The notes beneath the pieces were generated by a model. The model was not told where the DNA came from, searched no databases, and saw only the letters and a list, made by a program, of their open reading frames with translations. A stretch of 64,000 nucleotides of DNA from Prado023 sp963697345 (GTDB taxonomy: Bacteria; Actinomycetota; Actinomycetes; S36-B12; CAIYMF01). Positions within the stretch are counted from its first letter, which is position 1. Each line of letters starts with the position of its first letter. Where the stretch lies: NCBI GenBank assembly GCA_963697345.1, contig CAVONS010000006.1:48621-112620 (forward strand). Direction: 5' to 3'. A program made the translations under genes and the position numbers. Shown piece by piece: positions 46,715 to 54,591 of this stretch.

Positions 46715-48487
46715 TCAGCGCTGGGGGGTCAGCCGCAGGACCACAGCATCGCGCGGCCCGAGGGTCGGTTCTGGCACGTACCCGCCGAACGCGCCGCCCG
46801 GCCCGACGACCAGCAGGGGGCCCGACTCACCGGATATCAGGTCGATGACGTCGTACCGGCCGGCGGGCAGGTCGCTGGAGGGAAGCGACAGGGCGCAGTC
46901 GCGCTGGTCGGCATCGGCGAAGTTGAGCACGACGAGGAGCGCGTCGCTTGCGTCGGCGGTCGATCGGAGGTGGGCGTAGACCGGCCGACACGTGACCGGC
47001 AGTGATCGCAGGCCCCCGACAGTGAGCGCTGGGTGGGCGGCGCGCAGTCCGATGAGCTTGCGGTAGTGGCTCAGCAGAGAGTCGGAGTCACGGTCCTCGT
47101 CAGCGACGTTGACCGCGACCGCGTCCCAGTTGGGTCGCAGCCACCACCGGGTGCTGCTGAAGCCGGCGTTCTCCCCGGAGGTCCACTGCATCGGGGTCCG
47201 GATCATCGGGTCCGGACCCATCCCGGTCATCCCGATCTCCTCGCCGTAGTAGACGAACGGCACCCCGGGCAGAGTCAGCAGCGTGGTGGCCGCAAGCTTC
47301 GCCGAGGCTACGTCGCCATCCAGCATCGACATCATGCGCGGCTGGTCGTGGTTGGACAGGAACGGCGCGAACTGTCCCGGCGGGTAGAGCGCCAGGGCGG
47401 TCCCCAAGCTGCGGGCGAAGGGTCCGGCGGCCTGATACCGGAGGCTGCTCAGGATGCCGTCGGCCAGGGGGAACTCGAACACCGCGTCGACCTCGTCGCC
47501 GATCACGTAGGACGCCTGGGCCCGGCTGCCCGCCCACGCCTCGCCGACCGTGAACAGCGTCGGGTCCAGGGCGTCGAGGTGGTCGTCCCAGGCCTGCAGC
47601 CACCGGTGGGTGGGCAGGGAGTCCTCGTAGTCCGTCCCGTCCTCGACGAGGTGCCGGACCGCGTCGAGCCGGAACCCGTCCACCCCCATGTCCTCCACCC
47701 AGAACCTGGCCACGTCGTACATCCGGGCCGTCACCTCGGGATTCCGGTAGTTCAGGTCGGCGAACGTATGCCCAAAGATGCTGTGGTACCAGGAACCCTC
47801 GTGCGGGAACCAGACTTCCTCGGCCCACGGCAGGCGGTGCTGCGGATCCTCGTCGCGCCAGACATACCAGTCGCGCATCGCCGAGTCGGGGCCGCTGGCT
47901 GAGTCCACGAACCAGGGGTGCTCAACGGAGGTGTGGTTGAGCATCAGGTCCACGACCACGCGCACCCCGCGAGCGTGAGCCTGCTCCACGAGTTCGCGGA
48001 AGTCGTCGTCGGTCCCGTAGTCGTCCTCGACCGCGTAGTAGTCGGTCGTGTCGTATCCGTGGTAGCTGGGCGACTGCACGACCGGCATGAGCCACAGTCC
48101 CGTCACCCCGAGGTCGTCGGTGGTGCCTGGGTTGCCGTCGTTGAGGTAGTCGAGCCTGCTGATCAGCCCGCGCAGGTCCCCATTGCCGTCGCCGTCGCTG
48201 TCCTGAAAGCTGCGTACGAAGACCTCGTAGAACACCGCACCGTTCCACCAAGGCACCGCACCGACGATCGGGTCACCCACCGCCTGCGGACCCCGATCCC
48301 ATGTGTACTGCCCGTGGGTGATCGCCTGGCAGGCGACGACCATCAGCAGGATCCAGGCCATCAGGGCGACCTTGGTGCGCACCCGGCGCCACCAGCGAAG
48401 CAGCCGGAAACCCAACCCCCCTGTGACACCGGGAAGGTCGCTGTTCCTCACACCTCCATCGTCTCGTGGGCTTGGATGGGCGTCCAC
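46715..48487 (-). CDS. Membrane-anchored GH13 alpha-glucosidase/amylase
   Basis: 590 residues; GTG 48451 is an alternative start. A membrane anchor at about 40-57 (VALMAWILLMVVACQAITHG) puts the enzyme outside the cell. GH13 regions: LMLNHTSVEHPWF (region I), GVDGFRLDAVRHL with the nucleophile Asp (II), LFTVGEAW with the acid/base Glu (III), FLSNHDQPR with the stabilising Asp (IV). YHGYDTTDYYAVEDDYGTDD suits an oligo-1,6- or alpha-glucosidase type. A C-terminal beta domain follows. It cleaves alpha-glucosides; whether these are the substrates of the importer on the opposite strand is not certain. Confidence 0.92.
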   Translation of the reverse strand: MDAHPSPRDDGGVRNSDLPGVTGGLGFRLLRWWRRVRTKVALMAWILLMVVACQAITHGQYTWDRGPQAVGDPIVGAVPWWNGAVFYEVFVRSFQDSDGDGNGDLRGLISRLDYLNDGNPGTTDDLGVTGLWLMPVVQSPSYHGYDTTDYYAVEDDYGTDDDFRELVEQAHARGVRVVVDLMLNHTSVEHPWFVDSASGPDSAMRDWYVWRDEDPQHRLPWAEEVWFPHEGSWYHSIFGHTFADLNYRNPEVTARMYDVARFWVEDMGVDGFRLDAVRHLVEDGTDYEDSLPTHRWLQAWDDHLDALDPTLFTVGEAWAGSRAQASYVIGDEVDAVFEFPLADGILSSLRYQAAGPFARSLGTALALYPPGQFAPFLSNHDQPRMMSMLDGDVASAKLAATTLLTLPGVPFVYYGEEIGMTGMGPDPMIRTPMQWTSGENAGFSSTRWWLRPNWDAVAVNVADEDRDSDSLLSHYRKLIGLRAAHPALTVGGLRSLPVTCRPVYAHLRSTADASDALLVVLNFADADQRDCALSLPSSDLPAGRYDVIDLISGESGPLLVVGPGGAFGGYVPEPTLGPRDAVVLRLTPQR

Positions 48488-48570
48488 GGTCCTTAGGCCC
48501 AGGGCGGGACGAACTCGGGTTCGATGCGCTCGCGCAGCACCTGCGTCACGTCGCGGCGCGTCGTGGGTGC

Positions 48571-48705
48571 GGGTCCGGGTTGTGGCTGAGCTTCGCCTTC
48601 CCGACTTCGTCCGGTTGGTTGACGCCGGGCGGGCACTGCTACTACGAGTTGGGCAGACCCCTCTTCAGCCACACACGGGCACGGCGCCCGGCAGGACCGC
48701 AGACC
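48571..48705 (-). mobile_element. Internally deleted IS110 copy
   Basis: GGGTCCGGGTTGTGGCTGA (as at 44980-44998, near the transposase 3' end) is joined directly to GCTTCGCCTTCCCG, the sequence upstream of the transposase start (46117 onward), and the match continues to AGACC at 48705. About 1.1 kb is missing, with TGA as microhomology at the join. It keeps the non-coding end but no transposase. Confidence 0.75.
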
Positions 48706-49113
48706 TGACGGGGCAGATGGTCTCGCGTTGCAGCAACCCCCATCAGGCAGCGGGCCGACAGTCGGCGATGACTTCGAGGACGCCGACGAGGACACCAGCT
48801 TGCCACCGTGGTTCCTAGGAGATCCCGCCTGGGGCGCAGGCCGGCATGTTGGTCTGGCTACGGCCTCTCGTTGAGAGCGGAGGCGTGCGGTCGTCCCGCC
48901 CTGGTGTTGGTTTCGGAGGAAGATCCGTATTGTCCAAGGCCGTTTCGTCCGCCGTTACCAAACCGTTATCTACCGTGCGCATTCGTGATTGTTCTGTTGC
49001 TGACTCGAACGCCTCGCTGGTCTGCGATCGGCTTGAATTCGAGGTGACGCCCCGACGACCTGGCCGGCAAGCGTAGGAAGCCCACACAACAACTGACACC
49101 CGAAGGGGATTCG
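48706..49113. promoter_or_regulatory. Promoter region of the sugar-uptake operon
   Basis: No gene supported. It probably holds the promoter of the importer operon; AACCGTTATCTACCGT near 48960 contains -10-like boxes, and CTTGAATTCGAG near 49029 is a near-palindrome that could be an operator. Neither is certain. Confidence 0.35.
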
Positions 49114-50394
49114 ATGAAGTTCCGCACTGGAATCGTGGCGCTGGCCGCCGCGGGCCTGACCCTCACCGCCTGCTCGAGCGGCTCCGACACTGCTACCGAG
49201 GTGCCTTCGGCCCCCGCTTCCGACGCGAGCGGCACCCTGAAGGTGTGGCTGATGGATGGCAGCCAGCCGCAGACGGTGGTCGACACCGTCAACGCCGAGT
49301 TCAAGAAGGCCTACCCGAACGTCGACGTGCAGGTCGAGCTGCAGCAGTGGGGCGGCATCCAGGACAAGCTGACCACGTCGCTGGGCACCGACTCGACCCC
49401 GGACGTCGTGGAGATCGGCAACAGCCTGACCGCCAAGTACGCCGATGCCGGCCTGCTCGCCGAGCAGGATGCCGCCACCTTCGGCGTGGACGGGATGCTC
49501 CCCGGCCTGCAGCCGTCCGGTGAGCTCGACGGTGTCCGCTACGGCATCCCCTACTACGGTGGCGTGCGGATCGTGGTCTACAAGAAGAGCGACTTCGAGA
49601 AGGCCGGTGTCGAGGTCCCCACGACCCTTGACGAGCTGAACACCGTGGCCGGCAAGCTGCAGGAGGCCAACGCCGACAACTCCAAGTACTCGTCGTTCTA
49701 CTTCCCGGGCAAGTACTGGTACGGCGCCGTCCCGTTCGTCTGGGACGCCGGCGGCGACATCGCGCTCCCGGAAGGCGACCAGTGGGCCGGCAAGCTCGAC
49801 TCCGCGGAGTCCCGCGCCGGGCTGACCACGCTGAACAACCTGGTCCAGAACTACTCGAAGGCGCCCAAGGACGGCGACGAGACCAAGAACCTCGATGCCT
49901 TCAACACCGGCAACGTCGGCATGATGATCGACTCCTGGTGGGCCCCGGGCGTGCTTGACGCCCCGGACTCGAAGTTTGCCGGTGACATCGGCGTGTTCGC
50001 CCTGCCGGGCACCACCGCTGAGACGACGGCCCCGGTGTTCTTCGGTGGCTCGGACCTGGCCGTGTCGGCCAGGAGCGCCCAGCAGGGCCTTGCCGGCGAG
50101 TGGGTCAAGATCCTGACGAACCTGGCGACCCAGACCCAGCTGGCCGAGGAGGGTGGGGTCATCCCCAACCAGGAGGGCGCATTCGTCGGGCATGAGGGCA
50201 ATGAGTTCCTGACGGTCGCCGACCAGGCCTCCACGGTCTCGAAGTTCACCCCGGTGTCTCCGTGCTGGGGCAACGTGGAGAGCTCGGGCGTGCTGCAGGA
50301 CATGCTGGTGAAGATCTTCACCGAGTCCGCGACGATCGACGAGGCCACCACCGAGGCCTCCACCGCGATCACCGACACGCTCAACGGCTGCTGA
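49114..50394 (+). CDS. ABC sugar importer substrate-binding lipoprotein
   Basis: 426 residues from ATG 49114 with GAAGGGGATTCG upstream. Signal peptide and lipobox MKFRTGIVALAAAGLTLTAC. The MalE-like fold shows GTLKVWLMDGSQPQTVVDTV, STPDVVEIGNSLTAKYADAG and GIPYYGGVRIVVYKKSDFEK, with many exposed Trp/Tyr typical of oligosaccharide binding (YFPGKYWYGAVPFVWDAGG). It delivers sugar to the two permeases downstream. No ATPase gene is in the operon, so a shared MsmK-type ATPase elsewhere is expected. The C-terminus ends in a Cys that could pair with the one in SPCWGN. Confidence 0.94.
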   Translation: MKFRTGIVALAAAGLTLTACSSGSDTATEVPSAPASDASGTLKVWLMDGSQPQTVVDTVNAEFKKAYPNVDVQVELQQWGGIQDKLTTSLGTDSTPDVVEIGNSLTAKYADAGLLAEQDAATFGVDGMLPGLQPSGELDGVRYGIPYYGGVRIVVYKKSDFEKAGVEVPTTLDELNTVAGKLQEANADNSKYSSFYFPGKYWYGAVPFVWDAGGDIALPEGDQWAGKLDSAESRAGLTTLNNLVQNYSKAPKDGDETKNLDAFNTGNVGMMIDSWWAPGVLDAPDSKFAGDIGVFALPGTTAETTAPVFFGGSDLAVSARSAQQGLAGEWVKILTNLATQTQLAEEGGVIPNQEGAFVGHEGNEFLTVADQASTVSKFTPVSPCWGNVESSGVLQDMLVKIFTESATIDEATTEASTAITDTLNGC

Positions 50395-50414
50395 CCCAGG
50401 CTGCGAGCACAGCG

Positions 50415-50452
50415 CTGATGGCCCGGGGTTCCACAGGATCCCGGGCCATCAG
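50415..50452 (+). terminator. Strong hairpin between binding protein and permease genes
   Basis: CTGATGGCCCGGG and CCCGGGCCATCAG form a perfect 13-base stem with a 12-base loop, 20 bases after the binding-protein stop. It probably attenuates transcription or protects the 5' part of the message, giving more binding protein than permease, as known for malE-malF. Confidence 0.7.
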
Positions 50453-50557
50453 AGTCAGGGCGGAGCGCACATGAGGCAGCCCCGCACCAGCAGGACTGGC
50501 TCGACCCGGGAGCGCTAGCGTCCGGACGGCACCCAACCGAAGGAGGCGATGGGGAAG

Positions 50558-51517
50558 ATGAGTACGACTGCACCCGCTGTGACCAAGGCGCCGGGCCAGG
50601 CGCCGCCGAGCGCGCAGGACCTGGAGCCCAAGCGCAACAAGCTCGCGTTCTGGCTGCTGATCCCGGCGACCGTACTGCTGGTCGTGGTGCTCGGCTACCC
50701 GATCGTGAACATGGTCATCCTGTCCCTGCAGGAGGCCAAGCTGCGCAACATCACCCGGGGCACCCAGTCCTGGAACAACTTCGAGAACTACACCAAGATC
50801 CTCGGCGACCCGTACTTCTGGGAGGTCGTGGTCCGCACCCTGGCCTTCACCGTGGTCTGTGTCATGGCGACGATGATCCTGGGAACGCTGGTCGCCCTGC
50901 TGCTGAACAAGCTCGGCACCAAGATGCGGCTGTTCGTCCTGGTGGGCCTGCTCCTGGCGTGGGCCACCCCGGCCGTCACGGCGACCCAGACCTGGCAGTT
51001 CCTGTTCGACACGCAGTTCGGCGTCGTGAACTGGGCGCTCGTCGAGCTCGGCTTCGATCAGTTCGAGGGGTACTCGTGGCTGGCGGAGCCGGTGAGCCTG
51101 CTGGCCCTAGCGGCGATCATCGTGGTGTGGGGGGCGATCCCGTTCGTGGCCCTGACCCTGTTCGCCGGCATGTCCCAGGTCCCGAACGAGATCTACGAGG
51201 CGGCCTCGTTGGACGGGGCGTCCAAGTGGACCCAGTTCTGGAAGCTCACGGTGCCCCAGCTGGCCCCGATCTTCCTGATCCTGGTGGCGCTGTCCACCAT
51301 CTGGGACTTCCGGGTGTTCACCCAGGTCTTCATCCTGCAGAAGTCCGGTGGCATCGCCAAGGACACCGACCTGCTCGGCATCTACTCCTACCGGGTGGGG
51401 TTCTCCGGCAACGACTTCGGAATGGGCTCAGCGATCGGCGTGATGATGGTGCTGATGCTGCTGATCGTGTCCGTGTTCTACATCCGTCAGATGATCAAGC
51501 AGTTGGATGAGGCATAG
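50558..51517 (+). CDS. ABC sugar importer permease, MalF-like
   Basis: 319 residues from ATG 50558; ATG 50549 is in frame but only 2 bases from AGGAGG. Six membrane segments, beginning FWLLIPATVLLVVVLGYPIV. The cytoplasmic EAA loop EIYEAASLDGASKWTQFWKL contacts the ATPase. It pairs with the MalG-like permease whose gene begins at the next base after its stop. Confidence 0.94.
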   Translation: MSTTAPAVTKAPGQAPPSAQDLEPKRNKLAFWLLIPATVLLVVVLGYPIVNMVILSLQEAKLRNITRGTQSWNNFENYTKILGDPYFWEVVVRTLAFTVVCVMATMILGTLVALLLNKLGTKMRLFVLVGLLLAWATPAVTATQTWQFLFDTQFGVVNWALVELGFDQFEGYSWLAEPVSLLALAAIIVVWGAIPFVALTLFAGMSQVPNEIYEAASLDGASKWTQFWKLTVPQLAPIFLILVALSTIWDFRVFTQVFILQKSGGIAKDTDLLGIYSYRVGFSGNDFGMGSAIGVMMVLMLLIVSVFYIRQMIKQLDEA

Positions 51518-52348
51518 ATGATCAACAAGAAGGGCGGCCTCGCCGCCAACACCCTGGGTGTCCTGCTGTTCATCGGGATGGTCTTCCCGGTCTACTGGAT
51601 GGTCATCTCCTCACTCAAGCCCCGCGAGGACTTCTTCCTCGAGACCCCGAAGTTCCTGCCGATCCCGGCCACGCTGTCCAACTACCAGCGCGTCATCGCC
51701 GACAAGGACTTCTTCACCTTCGCCAGGAACTCGTTGACCGTCACGGTCGTGGTCGTCGTCCTGTCGATGTTGGTGGCGTTCCTGGCCGCGACCGCGGTCG
51801 GCCGGTTCAACTTCCGGGGCCGCAAGGCCTACATCGTGATGCTGCTGGCCGTGCAGATGGTCCCGTTCGAGGCCCTGCTGATCTCCATGTACCTGCTGCT
51901 CGACAGCGTCAACCAGGTCAACAAGCTCACCGGCGTGATGATCTCCTACCTGGCCATCGTGCTGCCGTTCACGATCTGGACCCTGCGCGGGTTCATCGCC
52001 AACGTGCCCAAGGACCTCGAGGAGGCCGCGATGATCGACGGCTGCTCCCAGGGCCAGGCATTCCGCAAGATCCTGTTCCCGCTGATCGCCCCCGGACTGG
52101 TGAGCACGTCGGTGTTCGCCTTCATCATGGCGTGGAACGAGTTCATCCTGGCCAACGTGATCCTGCTCGACCAGAACAAGCAGACCCTGCCGGTCTGGCT
52201 GACCTCGTTCCAGGGCGGCATGAAGGAGACGGACTGGGGCGGCCTCATGGCCGGATCCGTGCTGTTCGCGCTGCCGGTGATCATCTTCTTCGTCATCGTC
52301 CAGGGCCGGATCCAGTCCGGGGCCCTCGAAGGTGGCGTGAAGGGATGA
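51518..52348 (+). CDS. ABC sugar importer permease, MalG-like
   Basis: 276 residues. Six membrane segments starting LGVLLFIGMVFPVYWMVISS, with the MalG signature region NSLTVTVVVVVLSMLVAFLA and the EAA loop DLEEAAMIDGCSQGQAFRKI. ATG immediately follows the MalF-like stop, and its own stop overlaps the next gene (ATGA), so translation is coupled through to the sugar-phosphate enzyme. Confidence 0.94.
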   Translation: MINKKGGLAANTLGVLLFIGMVFPVYWMVISSLKPREDFFLETPKFLPIPATLSNYQRVIADKDFFTFARNSLTVTVVVVVLSMLVAFLAATAVGRFNFRGRKAYIVMLLAVQMVPFEALLISMYLLLDSVNQVNKLTGVMISYLAIVLPFTIWTLRGFIANVPKDLEEAAMIDGCSQGQAFRKILFPLIAPGLVSTSVFAFIMAWNEFILANVILLDQNKQTLPVWLTSFQGGMKETDWGGLMAGSVLFALPVIIFFVIVQGRIQSGALEGGVKG

Positions 52349-54534
52349 CCCCACGCCCCACGCGTGGGAGGGGGTCCCGGTCGGCGGTCGTCCTGGCCGC
52401 CGGCTCGGATCCCGCATCGCGGGCCCTGCTGACCCAGCCCCTCGGGGACTCCACCGTCGTCCAGCTCGCGGTGGACAACGTCCGCACGGTGGTAGATGCC
52501 AACCGGATCGTGGTCGTGGTCGCGCGCCAGGACACCGTGATACGTGACCTGCTGGGCCCGGAGCTGACCTATGTGCTCCAGGACGAGCCCGTGGGCACCG
52601 GTGACGCGGCGCTGCTGGGCCTCGGGTACCTGCTGTCGGACAGCGACCAGGTGCTGGTGACCTACGCCGACACCCCGCTGCTGCGCCCCGACTCGCTTCT
52701 GGGTCTGTTCACCCGGCACCGGCTGAAGGGTGCAGACCTGTCGGTCCTCACCGCGGTGATCGATGACCCGGACCCCTCGTACGGGCGGGTCCTGCGCGAG
52801 GGCGGCCGCATCACCGCGATCATCGAGGGGTCGGACCTGACCGCCGAGCACAAGGACATCCATGAGGTCAATGTCGGGTCCTACGTGGCAACCCCGGGCC
52901 TGTTCCTCGGCACGCTGGCGACCATGGCGGGGGCCGGGGAGCACCGCCTGACCGACCTCGCCCGTCGGGTGATCAACTCCGGCGGGCGGGTGCACAGCTA
53001 CCAGATCCACGACCCCGACGAGGTCCAGGGCATCAACAGCCCCGAGGAGCTGGCGCTGGCCGAGGACATCGTCCTCAAGCGGTTGTTCGTCCCCCGGAAG
53101 AACACCGACACGAAGATCGTGTTCGGCACGGGGGGCTGGCGTGCAGTGATCGGCGAGGGGTACACCCTGGCCAATGTCCGGCGGCTCTGTCAGGCGATCG
53201 CCAACGAGACCATCCGCCAGGAGCTGGACTCCCAGCCGATCGTGATCGGCGGGGACCGGCGGTTCCTCTCCCGCGACTCCGCGATCGCCGCCGCCGAGGT
53301 GTTCGCCGGCAACAACATCCCGGTCGTGCTGCTGCCCGACGACGTCCCCACCCCGCTGGTCACGTTCGCCGCCCCCCACCTGAGCGCGGCCTACGGGGTG
53401 ATCGTCACCTCCAGCCACAACCCGCCGGAGTGGAACGGCATGAAGGTGTTCCGCGCCGACGGCTCGCTGCCCCTGGACGAGGAGACCGACCGATTCCAGG
53501 ACGAGGCCAACGCGATGACCGTCGACGACGTCATCACGTTGGACATCGAGCTCGCGCGGCGCTCCGGGATGGTCGTGGAGCGCCCATTGACCACGCCGTA
53601 CGTGGACGCGATCGAGGTGATCATCGACGTGGACGCCGCGCGTGACGCGGACCTGCACGTGATCGTCGACCCGATGTACGGCACCAGCCAGCTGACCCTC
53701 GGGATGATCCTCAACGACATGCGGGTGCGCACGGAGTTCATCCACGCCGCGCACAACCCGCTGTTCGGCGGCATCGCCCCCGCCCCCGACCTGGAGCGGC
53801 TGTCCGCCCTGATCGGGATGATCACCCACGGCAAGGGCCGCTACGACCTCGGGCTGGCCACCGACGGTGACTCCGACCGGATCGGCATCGTCGACGAGAC
53901 CGGCGAGTACGTCACCACCAACGACCTGCTCCTGCTCCTGTACTGGTACCTGCACGAGGTCCGTGGCCAGAAGGGTGGCGTGGTCCGCAACCTGGCCACC
54001 ACCCACCTGCTCGACCGGCTGGCTGCGCACTTCGGCGAGGAGTCCCGGGAGTGCCGGGTGGGCTTCAAGTACGTCACCGCGGGGATGGACGAGATCGGCG
54101 CGGTGCTCGGTGGCGAGTCGTCCGGCGGGCTGACGGTCCGTGGGTGGATCAAGGGCAAGGACGGCATCTTCGCATGCGCCCTGGTGGTCGAGATGTTGGC
54201 ACGTACGGGCAAGCGGATCAGCGAGTTGCGCGAGATGGTCTACGCGATCACCGGGAGGCTGTATGCCTTGGACGAGAGCGTGGCCGCGACCCCGGAGATG
54301 CGCCTGGCCGTGCCCCGGCGCCTGGAGTCCGAGCCGCTGACCCACATCGGGCCGTACCCGGTGGTCGGCGTCTCGCACCTGGACGGAACGAAGATCCTGC
54401 TCGACAACGACAACTGGGCGCTCCTGCGCTTCTCCGGCACCGAGCCCGCGCTGCGCCTGTTCGTCGAGGCTGACTCCCCGGAGAAGGCCGAGGAGCTTCT
54501 CGCCTGGCTCCGCGGCTTCGTGACCGCGGGCTGA
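52345..54534 (+). CDS. Fused nucleotidyltransferase-like and phosphohexomutase protein
   Basis: 729 residues from ATG 52345. Residues 10-240 are a GlmU/GalU-like nucleotidyltransferase: SAVVLAAGSDPASRALLTQP (glycine loop lacking the usual GTRM...K), DEPVGTGDAALLGLGYLLSD and VLVTYADTPLLRPDSL with the metal Asp. From about 250 a phosphohexomutase follows: FGTGGWRAVIGEGYTLANV, catalytic Ser in VIVTSSHNPPEWNGMK, metal loop ATDGDSDRIGI, sugar loop GGESSGG and phosphate loop RFSGTEPALR. The mutase is complete; the transferase half has an altered nucleotide loop and may be regulatory. In context it would convert sugar 1-phosphate from the GH94 enzyme to sugar 6-phosphate. Confidence 0.9.
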   Translation: MTPRPTRGRGSRSAVVLAAGSDPASRALLTQPLGDSTVVQLAVDNVRTVVDANRIVVVVARQDTVIRDLLGPELTYVLQDEPVGTGDAALLGLGYLLSDSDQVLVTYADTPLLRPDSLLGLFTRHRLKGADLSVLTAVIDDPDPSYGRVLREGGRITAIIEGSDLTAEHKDIHEVNVGSYVATPGLFLGTLATMAGAGEHRLTDLARRVINSGGRVHSYQIHDPDEVQGINSPEELALAEDIVLKRLFVPRKNTDTKIVFGTGGWRAVIGEGYTLANVRRLCQAIANETIRQELDSQPIVIGGDRRFLSRDSAIAAAEVFAGNNIPVVLLPDDVPTPLVTFAAPHLSAAYGVIVTSSHNPPEWNGMKVFRADGSLPLDEETDRFQDEANAMTVDDVITLDIELARRSGMVVERPLTTPYVDAIEVIIDVDAARDADLHVIVDPMYGTSQLTLGMILNDMRVRTEFIHAAHNPLFGGIAPAPDLERLSALIGMITHGKGRYDLGLATDGDSDRIGIVDETGEYVTTNDLLLLLYWYLHEVRGQKGGVVRNLATTHLLDRLAAHFGEESRECRVGFKYVTAGMDEIGAVLGGESSGGLTVRGWIKGKDGIFACALVVEMLARTGKRISELREMVYAITGRLYALDESVAATPEMRLAVPRRLESEPLTHIGPYPVVGVSHLDGTKILLDNDNWALLRFSGTEPALRLFVEADSPEKAEELLAWLRGFVTAG

Positions 54535-54591
54535 GCCCACGCCCGACGATCGACCGCTCCGAACCGACCGACACACGACCGAGGACCAGCC

